Source: Pseudemcibacter sp038106445 (GTDB lineage: Bacteria > Pseudomonadota > Alphaproteobacteria > Sphingomonadales > Emcibacteraceae). Taken from it: DNA of 64,000 nt. Where the stretch lies: NCBI GenBank assembly GCA_038106445.1, contig JAYODU010000002.1, positions 124,001 to 188,000 on the forward strand, written 5' to 3'. A model generated the notes under the pieces. It was given only the letters and a program-made list of their open reading frames with translations, ran no database searches and was not told the DNA's origin. Shown piece after piece: positions 42,910 through 51,590 of this stretch. Within the stretch, counting starts at the first letter, position 1, and each line of letters starts with the position of its first letter. Made by a program: the position numbers and the translations under genes.

Positions 42910-44541
42910 TTAAACCAGTCTTGATTGCTTCAGGGCTGCTTCGATAAAGGAAGCAAATAAAGGATGAGGGTCAAACGGCTTGCTTTTCAGTTCCGGGTGG
43001 AACTGGACACCGATAAACCAGGGATGATCTTTTAATTCAACGATTTCCGGAAGTGTGCCATCCGGCGAAAGACCAGAAAAAATAAGTCCCGCCGCTTCCA
43101 GTTTTTCACGGTAATTGATGTTTACCTCGTAACGGTGACGGTGACGTTCAAAAATAATTTCCTGTCCATAAATTTCGGCAACATGGCTGCCCGGTTCAAG
43201 ATGTGCTTCATAGGCGCCAAGTCGCATTGTGCCGCCCTTGTCATCATCTTCACTTCGAACCTGTATCACGCCGTCAAGTTCCCATTCGGTCATAAGGCCG
43301 ACAATTGGCGCATCACAACTTCCGAATTCCGTTGAATTCGCCCCTTCAATTTGGGCAAGGTTACGTGCCGCTTCAATACAGGCCATCTGCATTCCGAAAC
43401 ATATTCCGAAGTAGGGTATTTTTCTTTCACGGGCAAATTTTGCGGCTGCGATCTTGCCTTCTGCGCCGCGTTCACCAAAACCGCCGGGAACCAGAATACC
43501 ATCAACATTTTCAAGTTCCGTCATCACGGTGGTGTCTTCAAAAATTTTAGCATCAATCCATTCAAGGTTCACTTTGACATTATTGGCAAACCCGCCGTGC
43601 ACCAATGCTTCTGATAGTGATTTATAGGCATCCTTAAGCTGCACATATTTTCCGACGATGGCGATTGTTACTTCGCCTTCAGGTTCATTCACATGGTCGG
43701 AAACATCAAGCCATCTTGAAAGATCGGGTTCTCTTTCCTTGGGGTCAATACCGAAGGCTTTCAATACTTCGATATCAAGCCCTTCCGCATGATAATTAAG
43801 TGGCACTTCATAAATGCTGTTGGCATCAAGTGCCTGAATAACCGCGCTTTCCGGAACATTACAGAAAAGACCTATTTTGCGTCGTTCCTCATCCGGAATT
43901 TCGTGTTCGCACCGGCAGACCAGAACGTCCGGCTGTATACCGATTGACAGCAATTCCTTAACGCTATGCTGTGTGGGTTTGGTTTTAAGTTCTGCGGCGG
44001 CCTTAATATAAGGGACAAGCGTCAAATGCACATTAATGCATTGCCCGCGCATATCATTATCAAGCTGACGAAGTGCTTCAAGAAACGGCAGGCTTTCAAT
44101 ATCCCCGATGGTGCCGCCCACTTCACAAAGCACAAAATCCGTTTGCGCGTCCAGATCGGATGTGACAAATTCCTTAATCGCATTGGTCACATGGGGGATG
44201 ACCTGCACTGTCGCGCCAAGATAATCACCACGGCGTTCCTTGGCGATTATGTCAGAATAAATCCGTCCAGTAGTAACGTTATCACTTTGACGCGCGGGAA
44301 CCCCGGTAAAGCGTTCATAATGTCCAAGATCAAGATCAGTTTCAGCACCGTCATCGGTTACAAATACTTCACCGTGCTGGTATGGTGACATCGTACCGGG
44401 ATCAACGTTAAGATATGGATCCAATTTTCTAAGCCTGACAGAATATCCGCGGGACTGTAAAAGCGCGCCAAGTGCTGCGGAGAGGAGGCCCTTACCCAAC
44501 GAGGAAACCACACCACCAGTAATGAAAATATAACGTATCAT
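42910..44541 (-). CDS. pyrG: CTP synthase
   Basis: Makes CTP from UTP, ATP and glutamine. 543 residues: N-terminal synthase domain (FITGGVVSSLGKGL, LDPYLNVDPGTMSPYQHGEV) and C-terminal class I glutaminase domain with the nucleophile in PYFGICFGMQMACIE and the His-Glu pair in WFIGVQFHPELKS. Between secG and eno as in most alphaproteobacteria. Confidence 0.98.
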   Translation of the reverse strand: MIRYIFITGGVVSSLGKGLLSAALGALLQSRGYSVRLRKLDPYLNVDPGTMSPYQHGEVFVTDDGAETDLDLGHYERFTGVPARQSDNVTTGRIYSDIIAKERRGDYLGATVQVIPHVTNAIKEFVTSDLDAQTDFVLCEVGGTIGDIESLPFLEALRQLDNDMRGQCINVHLTLVPYIKAAAELKTKPTQHSVKELLSIGIQPDVLVCRCEHEIPDEERRKIGLFCNVPESAVIQALDANSIYEVPLNYHAEGLDIEVLKAFGIDPKEREPDLSRWLDVSDHVNEPEGEVTIAIVGKYVQLKDAYKSLSEALVHGGFANNVKVNLEWIDAKIFEDTTVMTELENVDGILVPGGFGERGAEGKIAAAKFARERKIPYFGICFGMQMACIEAARNLAQIEGANSTEFGSCDAPIVGLMTEWELDGVIQVRSEDDDKGGTMRLGAYEAHLEPGSHVAEIYGQEIIFERHRHRYEVNINYREKLEAAGLIFSGLSPDGTLPEIVELKDHPWFIGVQFHPELKSKPFDPHPLFASFIEAALKQSRLV

Positions 44542-44583
44542 TAGTAAATTATAATCCAGAAATACGAACTAAATATTTTTACA

Positions 44584-44611
44584 CCAAAATAAACGGCACC
44601 AGTGGCGCCGT
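44584..44611 (-). terminator. Terminator-like hairpin after secG
   Basis: Minus strand: ACGGCGCC, 3-nt loop, GGTGCCGT (one wobble pair), then TTTATTTT. It falls between secG and pyrG. Confidence 0.65.
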
Positions 44612-44617
44612 CTATTA

Positions 44618-44950
44618 TTAATTTTGACTTGGTACCTGGGTCGGAATTCCGTCCGTTGGTATTTGCGGCACCGGTTGTTCCAAAGGCGAAGGTGATGTAA
44701 GACCATCAATCACCGACGAACTTGACGCATCCTGTTTTGCAATCCATGCCAATACAAGGCTTGTCACAAAGAAGCAGGCCACAATTATTGTTGTGAGACG
44801 TGTCAAAAGATTAGCCGCCGAACGGCCAGTCATCATGCTGCCCTGACCACCACCAATACCAAGAGCACCACCCTCTGACTGTTGTAAAAGTACAAGTACA
44901 ACAAGGGTAAGTGCCAACATCAAATGTATTACAAGAACGACTTCTTCCAT
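44618..44950 (-). CDS. secG: Preprotein translocase subunit SecG
   Basis: 110 residues with two membrane helices (VVLVIHLMLALTLVVLVLLQ and TRLTTIIVACFFVTSLVLAWIA) joined by the SecG-typical Gly-rich loop EGGALGIGGGQGSMMTGR; Pro/Ser-rich tail. Accessory subunit of SecYEG. Confidence 0.94.
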   Translation of the reverse strand: MEEVVLVIHLMLALTLVVLVLLQQSEGGALGIGGGQGSMMTGRSAANLLTRLTTIIVACFFVTSLVLAWIAKQDASSSSVIDGLTSPSPLEQPVPQIPTDGIPTQVPSQN

Positions 44951-45065
44951 CGTTTTTACTCTTTTAAATTAAAATATCGCCATATTCCACATTGTATAAA
45001 TGGCGGTCATATTGTTTTTTACAAGTGGTTTTTACTCTAAAGCGGAGGCAATGGCTAGTATAAAA

Positions 45066-45824
45066 TTAGCCAATTTGGTCATAAGCCGAAATTATACCGT
45101 AAAAGTCTTCGGCTTTTAAGCTTGCGCCACCGACCAATGCACCGTTTACATTTGGAACTGACATTAATTCTTCAGCGTTGGATGCTTTAACAGACCCGCC
45201 GTAAAGAATTCTGATCTGATTACCACTACTGCCAAATCTTTCAACCAGTAATGTACGGATCGCTTTATGTACTTCCTTAACATCTTCAGCCGTCGGTACT
45301 TTGCCGGTTCCAATTGCCCATACAGGCTCATACGCAATGATCGTATTATCAGCGGATACCGTGGGCGGGATTGATCCCTTAACCTGCGCGGATACAACAT
45401 CAATGGTTTTACCCGCTTCACGTTCATCAATCGTTTCACCAACACATATAATAGCCGTTGTCCCCGCTTCCTGCGCTGCTGCAGCCTTCGCTTTTACAAT
45501 ATCATTGGTTTCACCATGATCTGCGCGGCGTTCAGAATGTCCGACAATAATATGATTACAGCCAAGTTCCCGGATCATTTGCGCCGAAACATCCCCGGTA
45601 TGCGCGCCGTTGACATTCATATGACAATCCTGGGCACCGATAGGAACATTTTTTGCCCCCATGGCCACAAGTGTGCTGATTAATGTAAAGGGCGGGCAGA
45701 TAAGCACATCACAATTTGCGCCACTTGTACTGATAAGATCATTTAAGTGTGTTATTTCACTTGATGCGGCTTTAAGCCCGTTCATTTTCCAATTGCCGGC
45801 AACAAGTGCCCTTGGTGTAGTCAT
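45066..45824 (-). CDS. tpiA: Triosephosphate isomerase
   Basis: 252 residues. Substrate lysine in GNWKMNG, catalytic histidine in IIVGHSERR, catalytic glutamate in IIAYEPVWAIGTG, and phosphate loop LYGGSVKASN plus ALVGGASLKAEDF. Head of the minus-strand run tpiA-secG-pyrG-eno; divergent from the PpiD-like gene across 190 bp that should hold both promoters. Confidence 0.97.
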   Translation of the reverse strand: MTTPRALVAGNWKMNGLKAASSEITHLNDLISTSGANCDVLICPPFTLISTLVAMGAKNVPIGAQDCHMNVNGAHTGDVSAQMIRELGCNHIIVGHSERRADHGETNDIVKAKAAAAQEAGTTAIICVGETIDEREAGKTIDVVSAQVKGSIPPTVSADNTIIAYEPVWAIGTGKVPTAEDVKEVHKAIRTLLVERFGSSGNQIRILYGGSVKASNAEELMSVPNVNGALVGGASLKAEDFYGIISAYDQIG

Positions 45825-46016
45825 AATATAATTTTCCCGTGTTTGGTTTGTTCGGACCGTGACTAGCAGAAAATTGCCCCGAATTCCATATGCAATAGTG
45901 TATTTTCCACCCTTTTATTGTTGCGATTAAAGAATGAGATAACTATTATGCCGCAAATATATTGGAAGCCGATCTTGGCTTCCTACAAAGATTACTGAAA
46001 GTACAGGTAATAATCA

Positions 46017-47948
46017 ATGTTGGAATTATTCAGAAAAGGTGTGGGATCCTGGTTTGCAGCCATACTGCTTGGTATCCTGATCATGAGCTTTGCACTATGG
46101 GGGATTGGCGATCCGCTTAGTACGCTTGGATCAAATGAAATTGCAGAAGTGGGCGGCGAAAAAGTTACTCCCGTTGAACTGCAACGTTCGTTTGAACGTG
46201 ATTATAGCAGACTGCTTCAACAAACAGGTGAAGGCGTGACGAAACAGCTTGCTATTCAGGTTGGCATGGGTGCCCAGTCAGCTGCTAATTTAATACGGCA
46301 AAAAGCACAGGAAGTAGAATCATCCAATCTTGGTATTCGGGCATCCGATCAGGAACTTGCGAATTATATCCTTTCAATTCCGGTCTTTCAGGATGAAACA
46401 GGGACATTCAACAGAAGCTTTTTTGAAAATTTTGCAAGCTTACAAGGTTATAGCACAAAAGAGTTTGAAGAGTTATTAAGAACAGAACTTTCAAGTAACA
46501 AGCTTATTGATGCAATCGCCAATAATATAAAAGCCCCCGACATTACATCTGAAATGCTTACAAAATTTGCATCAGAGGAAAGAACATCGGAAATTCTGAC
46601 AATCCCGGCTAGTGCCATGACCGGTTTTGGTGAGGCAACAGATGAACTGTTAACCGCATATTATCAGGAAAATCCGGATAATTATATGGCTCCGGAATAC
46701 CGGGATATCAGCTATTTTGAAATTTCAGCCAGCGAATTATCCAATTCTGTGAATATTAGTGGAGATCAGGTCCGGGCAGAATATGATGCGCGTATCATGG
46801 AATTTACCCAGTCGGAAAAACGCGGCTATATTCAAATGCTTCTTGATGATCAGGCGAGCGCCGATGCTGCCTATACTGAGCTTGAAAATGGAAAAAGCTT
46901 TAAACAGGTGGTTATTGATCGCGCCGGAACAACTGTTGAAGACAGTACCTTTGAGGCGCAAACTTTCGATGAATTTGCAGATACATATGGCGAAGACGCC
47001 GCAAATATGTTGTTTGATGCCGAAGATGGCACCTATACCGCACCAATTGAATCCGGGTTCGGAGTTTACATTTTTAAAGTAAATGGTGTCGTAACAGGCA
47101 CCGTTGAAAGTTTTGAAAGTGTGCGCGACCAACTTGCGGCCGAACTTAAACTTGATCAGGCGATTGACCGTCTTTACGAGCTTAGAAACCTGATTGATGA
47201 TGAGCTTGCGGCAGGTTCCCCGATTGAAATAATCGCAGGTGTTGCCAATGCCGAACTTAAAACAGTATCAAATGTCAGTATTGATGGTATCAGGCCAGAT
47301 GGCACTGCATCGACTGAACTACCGCTCATTGTTGAATTCCTTGATTATGCATTCCAGGCTGAAATCGGTGGTGAACTGGAGCTTTATGAAGGCATTGCAA
47401 ACAAATTCTATATGCTTGATGTTGTTAATATAACTCAATCCACCTTACGTGATTTTGAAGATGTAAAGGATCAGGTCAAGACCGATTGGGAACAAAATCG
47501 CCGTGAAACCCTTGCGCAGGAACTTGCTGAAAGAATTATCGGGGAATATTCGGCTTCGGAAAATACCAGTAAGGCACTTGCAGATTATCAAAATATTGTC
47601 GGAAGTAATTTTACCGTGAACGTAGTGACTGTTGGACGCGCAAATCAAAATAACGATGTCAGCGCCGATATTCATGCAAGCATTTTCAGCCAGAACATTG
47701 GTGATATTGAAATGATCCCTGCTGCTAATGGTGACGGATATGTTCTTGTAAGGGTTGTTGGACGTAGTTTTGAGGAAAATGTTGAGGAAGAAGCACTCGC
47801 AAACACAAAACTTCAGATTGAAAATTCTTATCAGAACGACCTGATAGGTGCCTATTTTGTCTATCTGTACGATTCCCTACCAGTGGTCATTCGTGAAGAG
47901 AATATCCAGAGTGTGCTTGATTTTATTGCTGCTCCCGATCAGCAATAA
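46017..47948 (+). CDS. ppiD: PpiD/SurA-like periplasmic peptidyl-prolyl isomerase
   Basis: 643 residues, anchored by one N-terminal helix (WFAAILLGILIMSFALWGIG), then a SurA-N-like chaperone region (EVGGEKVTPVELQRSFERDY) and a parvulin-like domain (DDQASADAAYTELENGKSFK, ESGFGVYIFKVNGV). Assists folding of secreted proteins at the inner membrane. It precedes trpE by 21 bp, a pairing typical of alphaproteobacteria. Confidence 0.9.
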   Translation: MLELFRKGVGSWFAAILLGILIMSFALWGIGDPLSTLGSNEIAEVGGEKVTPVELQRSFERDYSRLLQQTGEGVTKQLAIQVGMGAQSAANLIRQKAQEVESSNLGIRASDQELANYILSIPVFQDETGTFNRSFFENFASLQGYSTKEFEELLRTELSSNKLIDAIANNIKAPDITSEMLTKFASEERTSEILTIPASAMTGFGEATDELLTAYYQENPDNYMAPEYRDISYFEISASELSNSVNISGDQVRAEYDARIMEFTQSEKRGYIQMLLDDQASADAAYTELENGKSFKQVVIDRAGTTVEDSTFEAQTFDEFADTYGEDAANMLFDAEDGTYTAPIESGFGVYIFKVNGVVTGTVESFESVRDQLAAELKLDQAIDRLYELRNLIDDELAAGSPIEIIAGVANAELKTVSNVSIDGIRPDGTASTELPLIVEFLDYAFQAEIGGELELYEGIANKFYMLDVVNITQSTLRDFEDVKDQVKTDWEQNRRETLAQELAERIIGEYSASENTSKALADYQNIVGSNFTVNVVTVGRANQNNDVSADIHASIFSQNIGDIEMIPAANGDGYVLVRVVGRSFEENVEEEALANTKLQIENSYQNDLIGAYFVYLYDSLPVVIREENIQSVLDFIAAPDQQ

Positions 47949-47968
47949 CCGGGGTTCCAAACAATAAA

Positions 47969-49489
47969 ATGACAACTTTCCCCGAACAAAAAGACTTTAA
48001 AAAGTCATATAACGCCGGGAAAGCACAGGTTTTGTGGACAACGCTTGTCGCGGATCTGGAAACATCGGTCAGTGCCTATCTGAAACTGGCGCAAGGCGAA
48101 AATTATGCCAGCCTGCTTGAATCGGTAGAAGGGGGCAATATTCGCGGGCGTTATACATTCATTGGTCTTAAGCCTGATATTCTCTGGCGCGCCAATGGGA
48201 ACAAGGCGGAAATTAACCGTAAAGCGATTGGTGGCGTAAGTGAAGAGGATTATGAGGATGAAACCCTCCCTGCCCTTGAAAGCCTGCGAGCCCTGTTTTC
48301 GGAAAGCCTGATTGAACTACCGGATGGAATGCCACCATCAGCCGCAGGCCTGATCGGATATATGGGGTATGATACGGTAAGACTGATGGAAAAATTGCCT
48401 GAGGCAAAAGAAGATGTGATCGGCACGCCGGACAGCATTTTCATACGCCCTACTATTATGATTGTTTTTGACAGTGTGACTGACCTGATCACGGTCGTGA
48501 CACCAGTTCGCCCGACAGATAGTATTGGGGCCGATGTTGCGTATCTTCGTGCTGAGGAAAGATTAAATGATATTATCGCCGCCCTTGCCAGACCGCTTGT
48601 CATCAACCGCATTTCATCAGAAAACACAACTTTCGTTGAACCCGTATCAAACACATCACACGCCGAATATGAAAAGATGGTTGCTCGCGCAAAGGAATAT
48701 ATCGCCGCAGGGGATATATTCCAGGTGGTCCTTTCGCAGCGCTTTTCAATGCCATTTGATCTTGATCCGTTTTCTCTTTACCGCGCACTTAGACGCACCA
48801 ACCCGTCACCATTTCTTTATTTTCTGAAATTTGGCTATTTTTCAATTGTAGGGTCCAGCCCTGAAATTCTTGTCCGTCTACGTGATAATGAAGTCACCGT
48901 AAGGCCAATTGCCGGCACCCGCCCCCGTGGCCAAACACCGCAGGAAGACAGCCAAAATGCAAAAGACCTTCTTGCGGATCCAAAGGAATGCGCCGAACAT
49001 TTAATGTTGCTTGATCTAGGGCGCAATGATGTGGGGCGTGTATCAAAGGTTGGCACCGTAGAAGTCACCGCCCGCATGACCATTGAATATTATTCCCATG
49101 TTATGCATATTGTATCTAACGTGCGTGGTGAAATTTCGCCTGAATATGATGCATTAAAAGCGCTTGCCGCAGGCTTTCCTGCCGGGACAGTAAGCGGCGC
49201 ACCAAAGGTCCGTGCGATGGAAATCATCGACGAACTGGAAAAAGAAAAGCGCGGTATATATGCCGGTGCTGTCGGTTATTTATCAGCTGACGGCAGTATG
49301 GATACATGTATCGTTTTACGTACCGCAATTGTCAAGGATGGCACGATGTATGTTCAGGCGGGCGCCGGTGTCGTTGCCGACAGCAAATGGCAATCCGAAT
49401 ATGCCGAATGTGAAGCAAAGGCCCGTGCATTGGTGCGGGCGGCGAAAGTAGCGGTTCAGTTTGCTGATCAGGACAAGCAAATTCAATAG
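47969..49489 (+). CDS. trpE: Anthranilate synthase component I
   Basis: 506 residues. N-terminal regulatory part (SAYLKLAQGENYASLLESVEG, with the SLLES tryptophan-binding motif), catalytic chorismate-binding domain with RPIAGTRPRG, DLGRNDVGRV, HIVSNVRGE and FPAGTVSGAPKVRAMEII. First step of tryptophan synthesis; needs a TrpG amidotransferase, which is not in this window. Confidence 0.96.
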   Translation: MTTFPEQKDFKKSYNAGKAQVLWTTLVADLETSVSAYLKLAQGENYASLLESVEGGNIRGRYTFIGLKPDILWRANGNKAEINRKAIGGVSEEDYEDETLPALESLRALFSESLIELPDGMPPSAAGLIGYMGYDTVRLMEKLPEAKEDVIGTPDSIFIRPTIMIVFDSVTDLITVVTPVRPTDSIGADVAYLRAEERLNDIIAALARPLVINRISSENTTFVEPVSNTSHAEYEKMVARAKEYIAAGDIFQVVLSQRFSMPFDLDPFSLYRALRRTNPSPFLYFLKFGYFSIVGSSPEILVRLRDNEVTVRPIAGTRPRGQTPQEDSQNAKDLLADPKECAEHLMLLDLGRNDVGRVSKVGTVEVTARMTIEYYSHVMHIVSNVRGEISPEYDALKALAAGFPAGTVSGAPKVRAMEIIDELEKEKRGIYAGAVGYLSADGSMDTCIVLRTAIVKDGTMYVQAGAGVVADSKWQSEYAECEAKARALVRAAKVAVQFADQDKQIQ

Positions 49490-49501
49490 TAAGGATATAA
49501 A

Positions 49502-50398
49502 ATGAAAATCGGATATATCGGTCTTGGTAAAATGGGCCTGGGAATGGTGAAGCTGCTTCTTGAAAAAGGACATGAGGTGGTCGCAACCGACCCAAACGAA
49601 GACGCCATGAACGAAGCCCGCGCGGCCGGGGCCGAAGTGGTAAGTACCCTCGAAGATTTATATCAAAAACTTCCGGATGATAAATTCATCTGGCTTATGG
49701 TGCCGCACAATATCGTCGATAATGTTCTTGAAAATCTTTCACCCATACTCAAATCCGGTGATGTAATCATGGAAGGTGGGAATTCCAATTTCAGGGAAAC
49801 CATGCGCCGCAGCGCAGAACTTGCCACCAAAGGCATTGATTTCATGGATGTGGGTACCAGCGGCGGGCCTAGCGGCGCCCGCAACGGTGCCTGTATGATG
49901 ATCGGCGGTGCACGCGACAAGTTTGAAAAATACGAACAGCTTTTTAAAGACCTTAGCATTGAAAACGGTTATGCCTATATGGGGGCAACAGGGGCCGGGC
50001 ATTACGTTAAAATGGTTCATAACGGCATTGAATACGGTATGATGCAGGCAATCGCTGAAGGCATGGAAATTCTTCAAAAAAGTGATTTTGATCTGGACCT
50101 TAAGGAAGTTGCGCGCATTTATAATACCGGCAGTGTGATTGAAAGCCGCCTTGTAGGCTGGCTTGGCAAAGCATACGCGGAAGAAGGCGTAAATCTTGAT
50201 GCCATTTCCGGTGAAGTTTCCCATAGCGGTGAAGGTCTCTGGACCGTTGAAGAAGCCAGAAAAGCCGGCATCCCCGTCCCGGTGATCGAAGGATCACTTA
50301 AGTTTCGCGAGGACAGTCAGGGAAACCCGAGCTACACCGGGCAGGTCGTTTCTGCCCTGCGTAACCAGTTCGGCGGCCATAGCGTTAAGAAAGACTAA
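49502..50398 (+). CDS. gnd: 6-phosphogluconate dehydrogenase, short (GndA/NAD-type) form
   Basis: 298 residues, the short form of the family. Rossmann motif IGYIGLGKMGLGMV, VIMEGGNSNFRET, substrate loop GTSGGPSGARNGACMMIGG and catalytic lysine in GAGHYVKMVHNGIEYG. Oxidative decarboxylation of 6-phosphogluconate. It starts 12 bp after trpE, in the place where trpG is usual, so this is a local operon insertion. Confidence 0.93.
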   Translation: MKIGYIGLGKMGLGMVKLLLEKGHEVVATDPNEDAMNEARAAGAEVVSTLEDLYQKLPDDKFIWLMVPHNIVDNVLENLSPILKSGDVIMEGGNSNFRETMRRSAELATKGIDFMDVGTSGGPSGARNGACMMIGGARDKFEKYEQLFKDLSIENGYAYMGATGAGHYVKMVHNGIEYGMMQAIAEGMEILQKSDFDLDLKEVARIYNTGSVIESRLVGWLGKAYAEEGVNLDAISGEVSHSGEGLWTVEEARKAGIPVPVIEGSLKFREDSQGNPSYTGQVVSALRNQFGGHSVKKD

Positions 50399-51441
50399 TT
50401 AATCGCAATTTGCCTATCAGTATATTTTTTTCTAATAGATTGCGAAATCGGGATAACTGTTATCCCCTTCTCTTTCAGGGTCGGAATCCAGACTTTTAAT
50501 GCACTTAACGTCTGCAGATACGGATGCCCGATCGCCAGCGCAGAGCCATTTGATTTGGCAGCACTTTCAAGTTTGGCAAGCTGGCCCAGAATATAGTCTT
50601 CTTTATGCACATTATCCAGAAACACATCACGATTAACGACCGGAATTATTTTTTCACGGGCAACTGCTTCAAGCTTGCTGTTGGGTGTAGTTTTGCTATC
50701 CAGAACTATTAGTTCTCTTTCCTTAATAACGTTTAAAAGCTGCTCTACTGCGGCGGCGTCCTCGGTAAATTCGCTGCCCATATGATTATTGATACCGATA
50801 TAGTTGGAAAACTGGCTTAAATTATAATCTATATCCTGCATCCGTTCGCGTTCACTTTCCGATGACATAAGGGCATGGGGACCCGCGTCGGCACTACCCT
50901 TTGGTTCCATAGGTATATGAACAAGAATGTCATGCCCTTTTTCATACGCTTGCTCAACCTGCTTGCTGATTTCCGATGCATAGGGAAGAAATGAAAGCGT
51001 TAGCGGGGCGTCAAAATTGATCATTTCCTGCGTTGTTTTTTTAAGAATCCCCAAATCATCAATCACCAAAACAACCGTTACATTTCCTTCGGAAACAAGA
51101 ACCGGCGAAGCTGCAAACCGCTGCCATGCCTGATCACCATCCGGCATCCGTTCCTGCTGCGTTACAATATCCGGCGGGGGTGTTGTTCTCCTGGCAAGCC
51201 TGCTTAGAAAGCTTTCTCTGCGGTCAGATCGCGGCAAAGGTGCCGTAACGGATACGGCATCAAAACCTTCTTCATAGATATGTGATGAATATTCACGTAA
51301 TGATTTCTGATATATGTTATGATCCCACTTAAGCCAGAGCGCCATAAAACAAAACCCGACCAGAAGCGAATAAAAACAGAGCACAAGATACCTGAAAACC
51401 GGGCTCATCCGACCTTGTTTTGAATGGGATGGATTAGTCAT
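50395..51441 (-). CDS. Divergent polysaccharide deacetylase family protein (YibQ/DUF610)
   Basis: 348 residues with an N-terminal membrane anchor (YLVLCFYSLLVGFCFMALWL). The deacetylase-like domain shows VTVVLVIDDLGI, DAPLTLSFLPYA, DILVHIPMEPKG, GINNHMGSEFTED, LIVLDSKT and SALAIGHPYLQTL. Zinc-dependent deacetylase fold in the periplasm; real substrate not established for the family. Its 3' end overlaps gnd by 4 bp (convergent). Confidence 0.88.
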   Translation of the reverse strand: MTNPSHSKQGRMSPVFRYLVLCFYSLLVGFCFMALWLKWDHNIYQKSLREYSSHIYEEGFDAVSVTAPLPRSDRRESFLSRLARRTTPPPDIVTQQERMPDGDQAWQRFAASPVLVSEGNVTVVLVIDDLGILKKTTQEMINFDAPLTLSFLPYASEISKQVEQAYEKGHDILVHIPMEPKGSADAGPHALMSSESERERMQDIDYNLSQFSNYIGINNHMGSEFTEDAAAVEQLLNVIKERELIVLDSKTTPNSKLEAVAREKIIPVVNRDVFLDNVHKEDYILGQLAKLESAAKSNGSALAIGHPYLQTLSALKVWIPTLKEKGITVIPISQSIRKKYTDRQIAIN

Positions 51442-51590
51442 TTTGGTGAATTATTATCCGTTTTTTTGCTTTTATTATTTTTGGGCCAGAAAAACTAAAT
51501 AATACACTATCTAGCTGTTGAGATTTGTTAACATACTCTATAGTGTATGAAAATAAATTAATAGTTGTTTAAGAAGCAAAAATACCGAAT

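Noticed and set aside
51502..51548. ATACACTAT ... ATAGTGTAT inverted repeat between yibQ-like gene and parE
   Set aside because: The arms are 29 bp apart and AT-rich in a divergent promoter region; interesting but too weak to call an operator.
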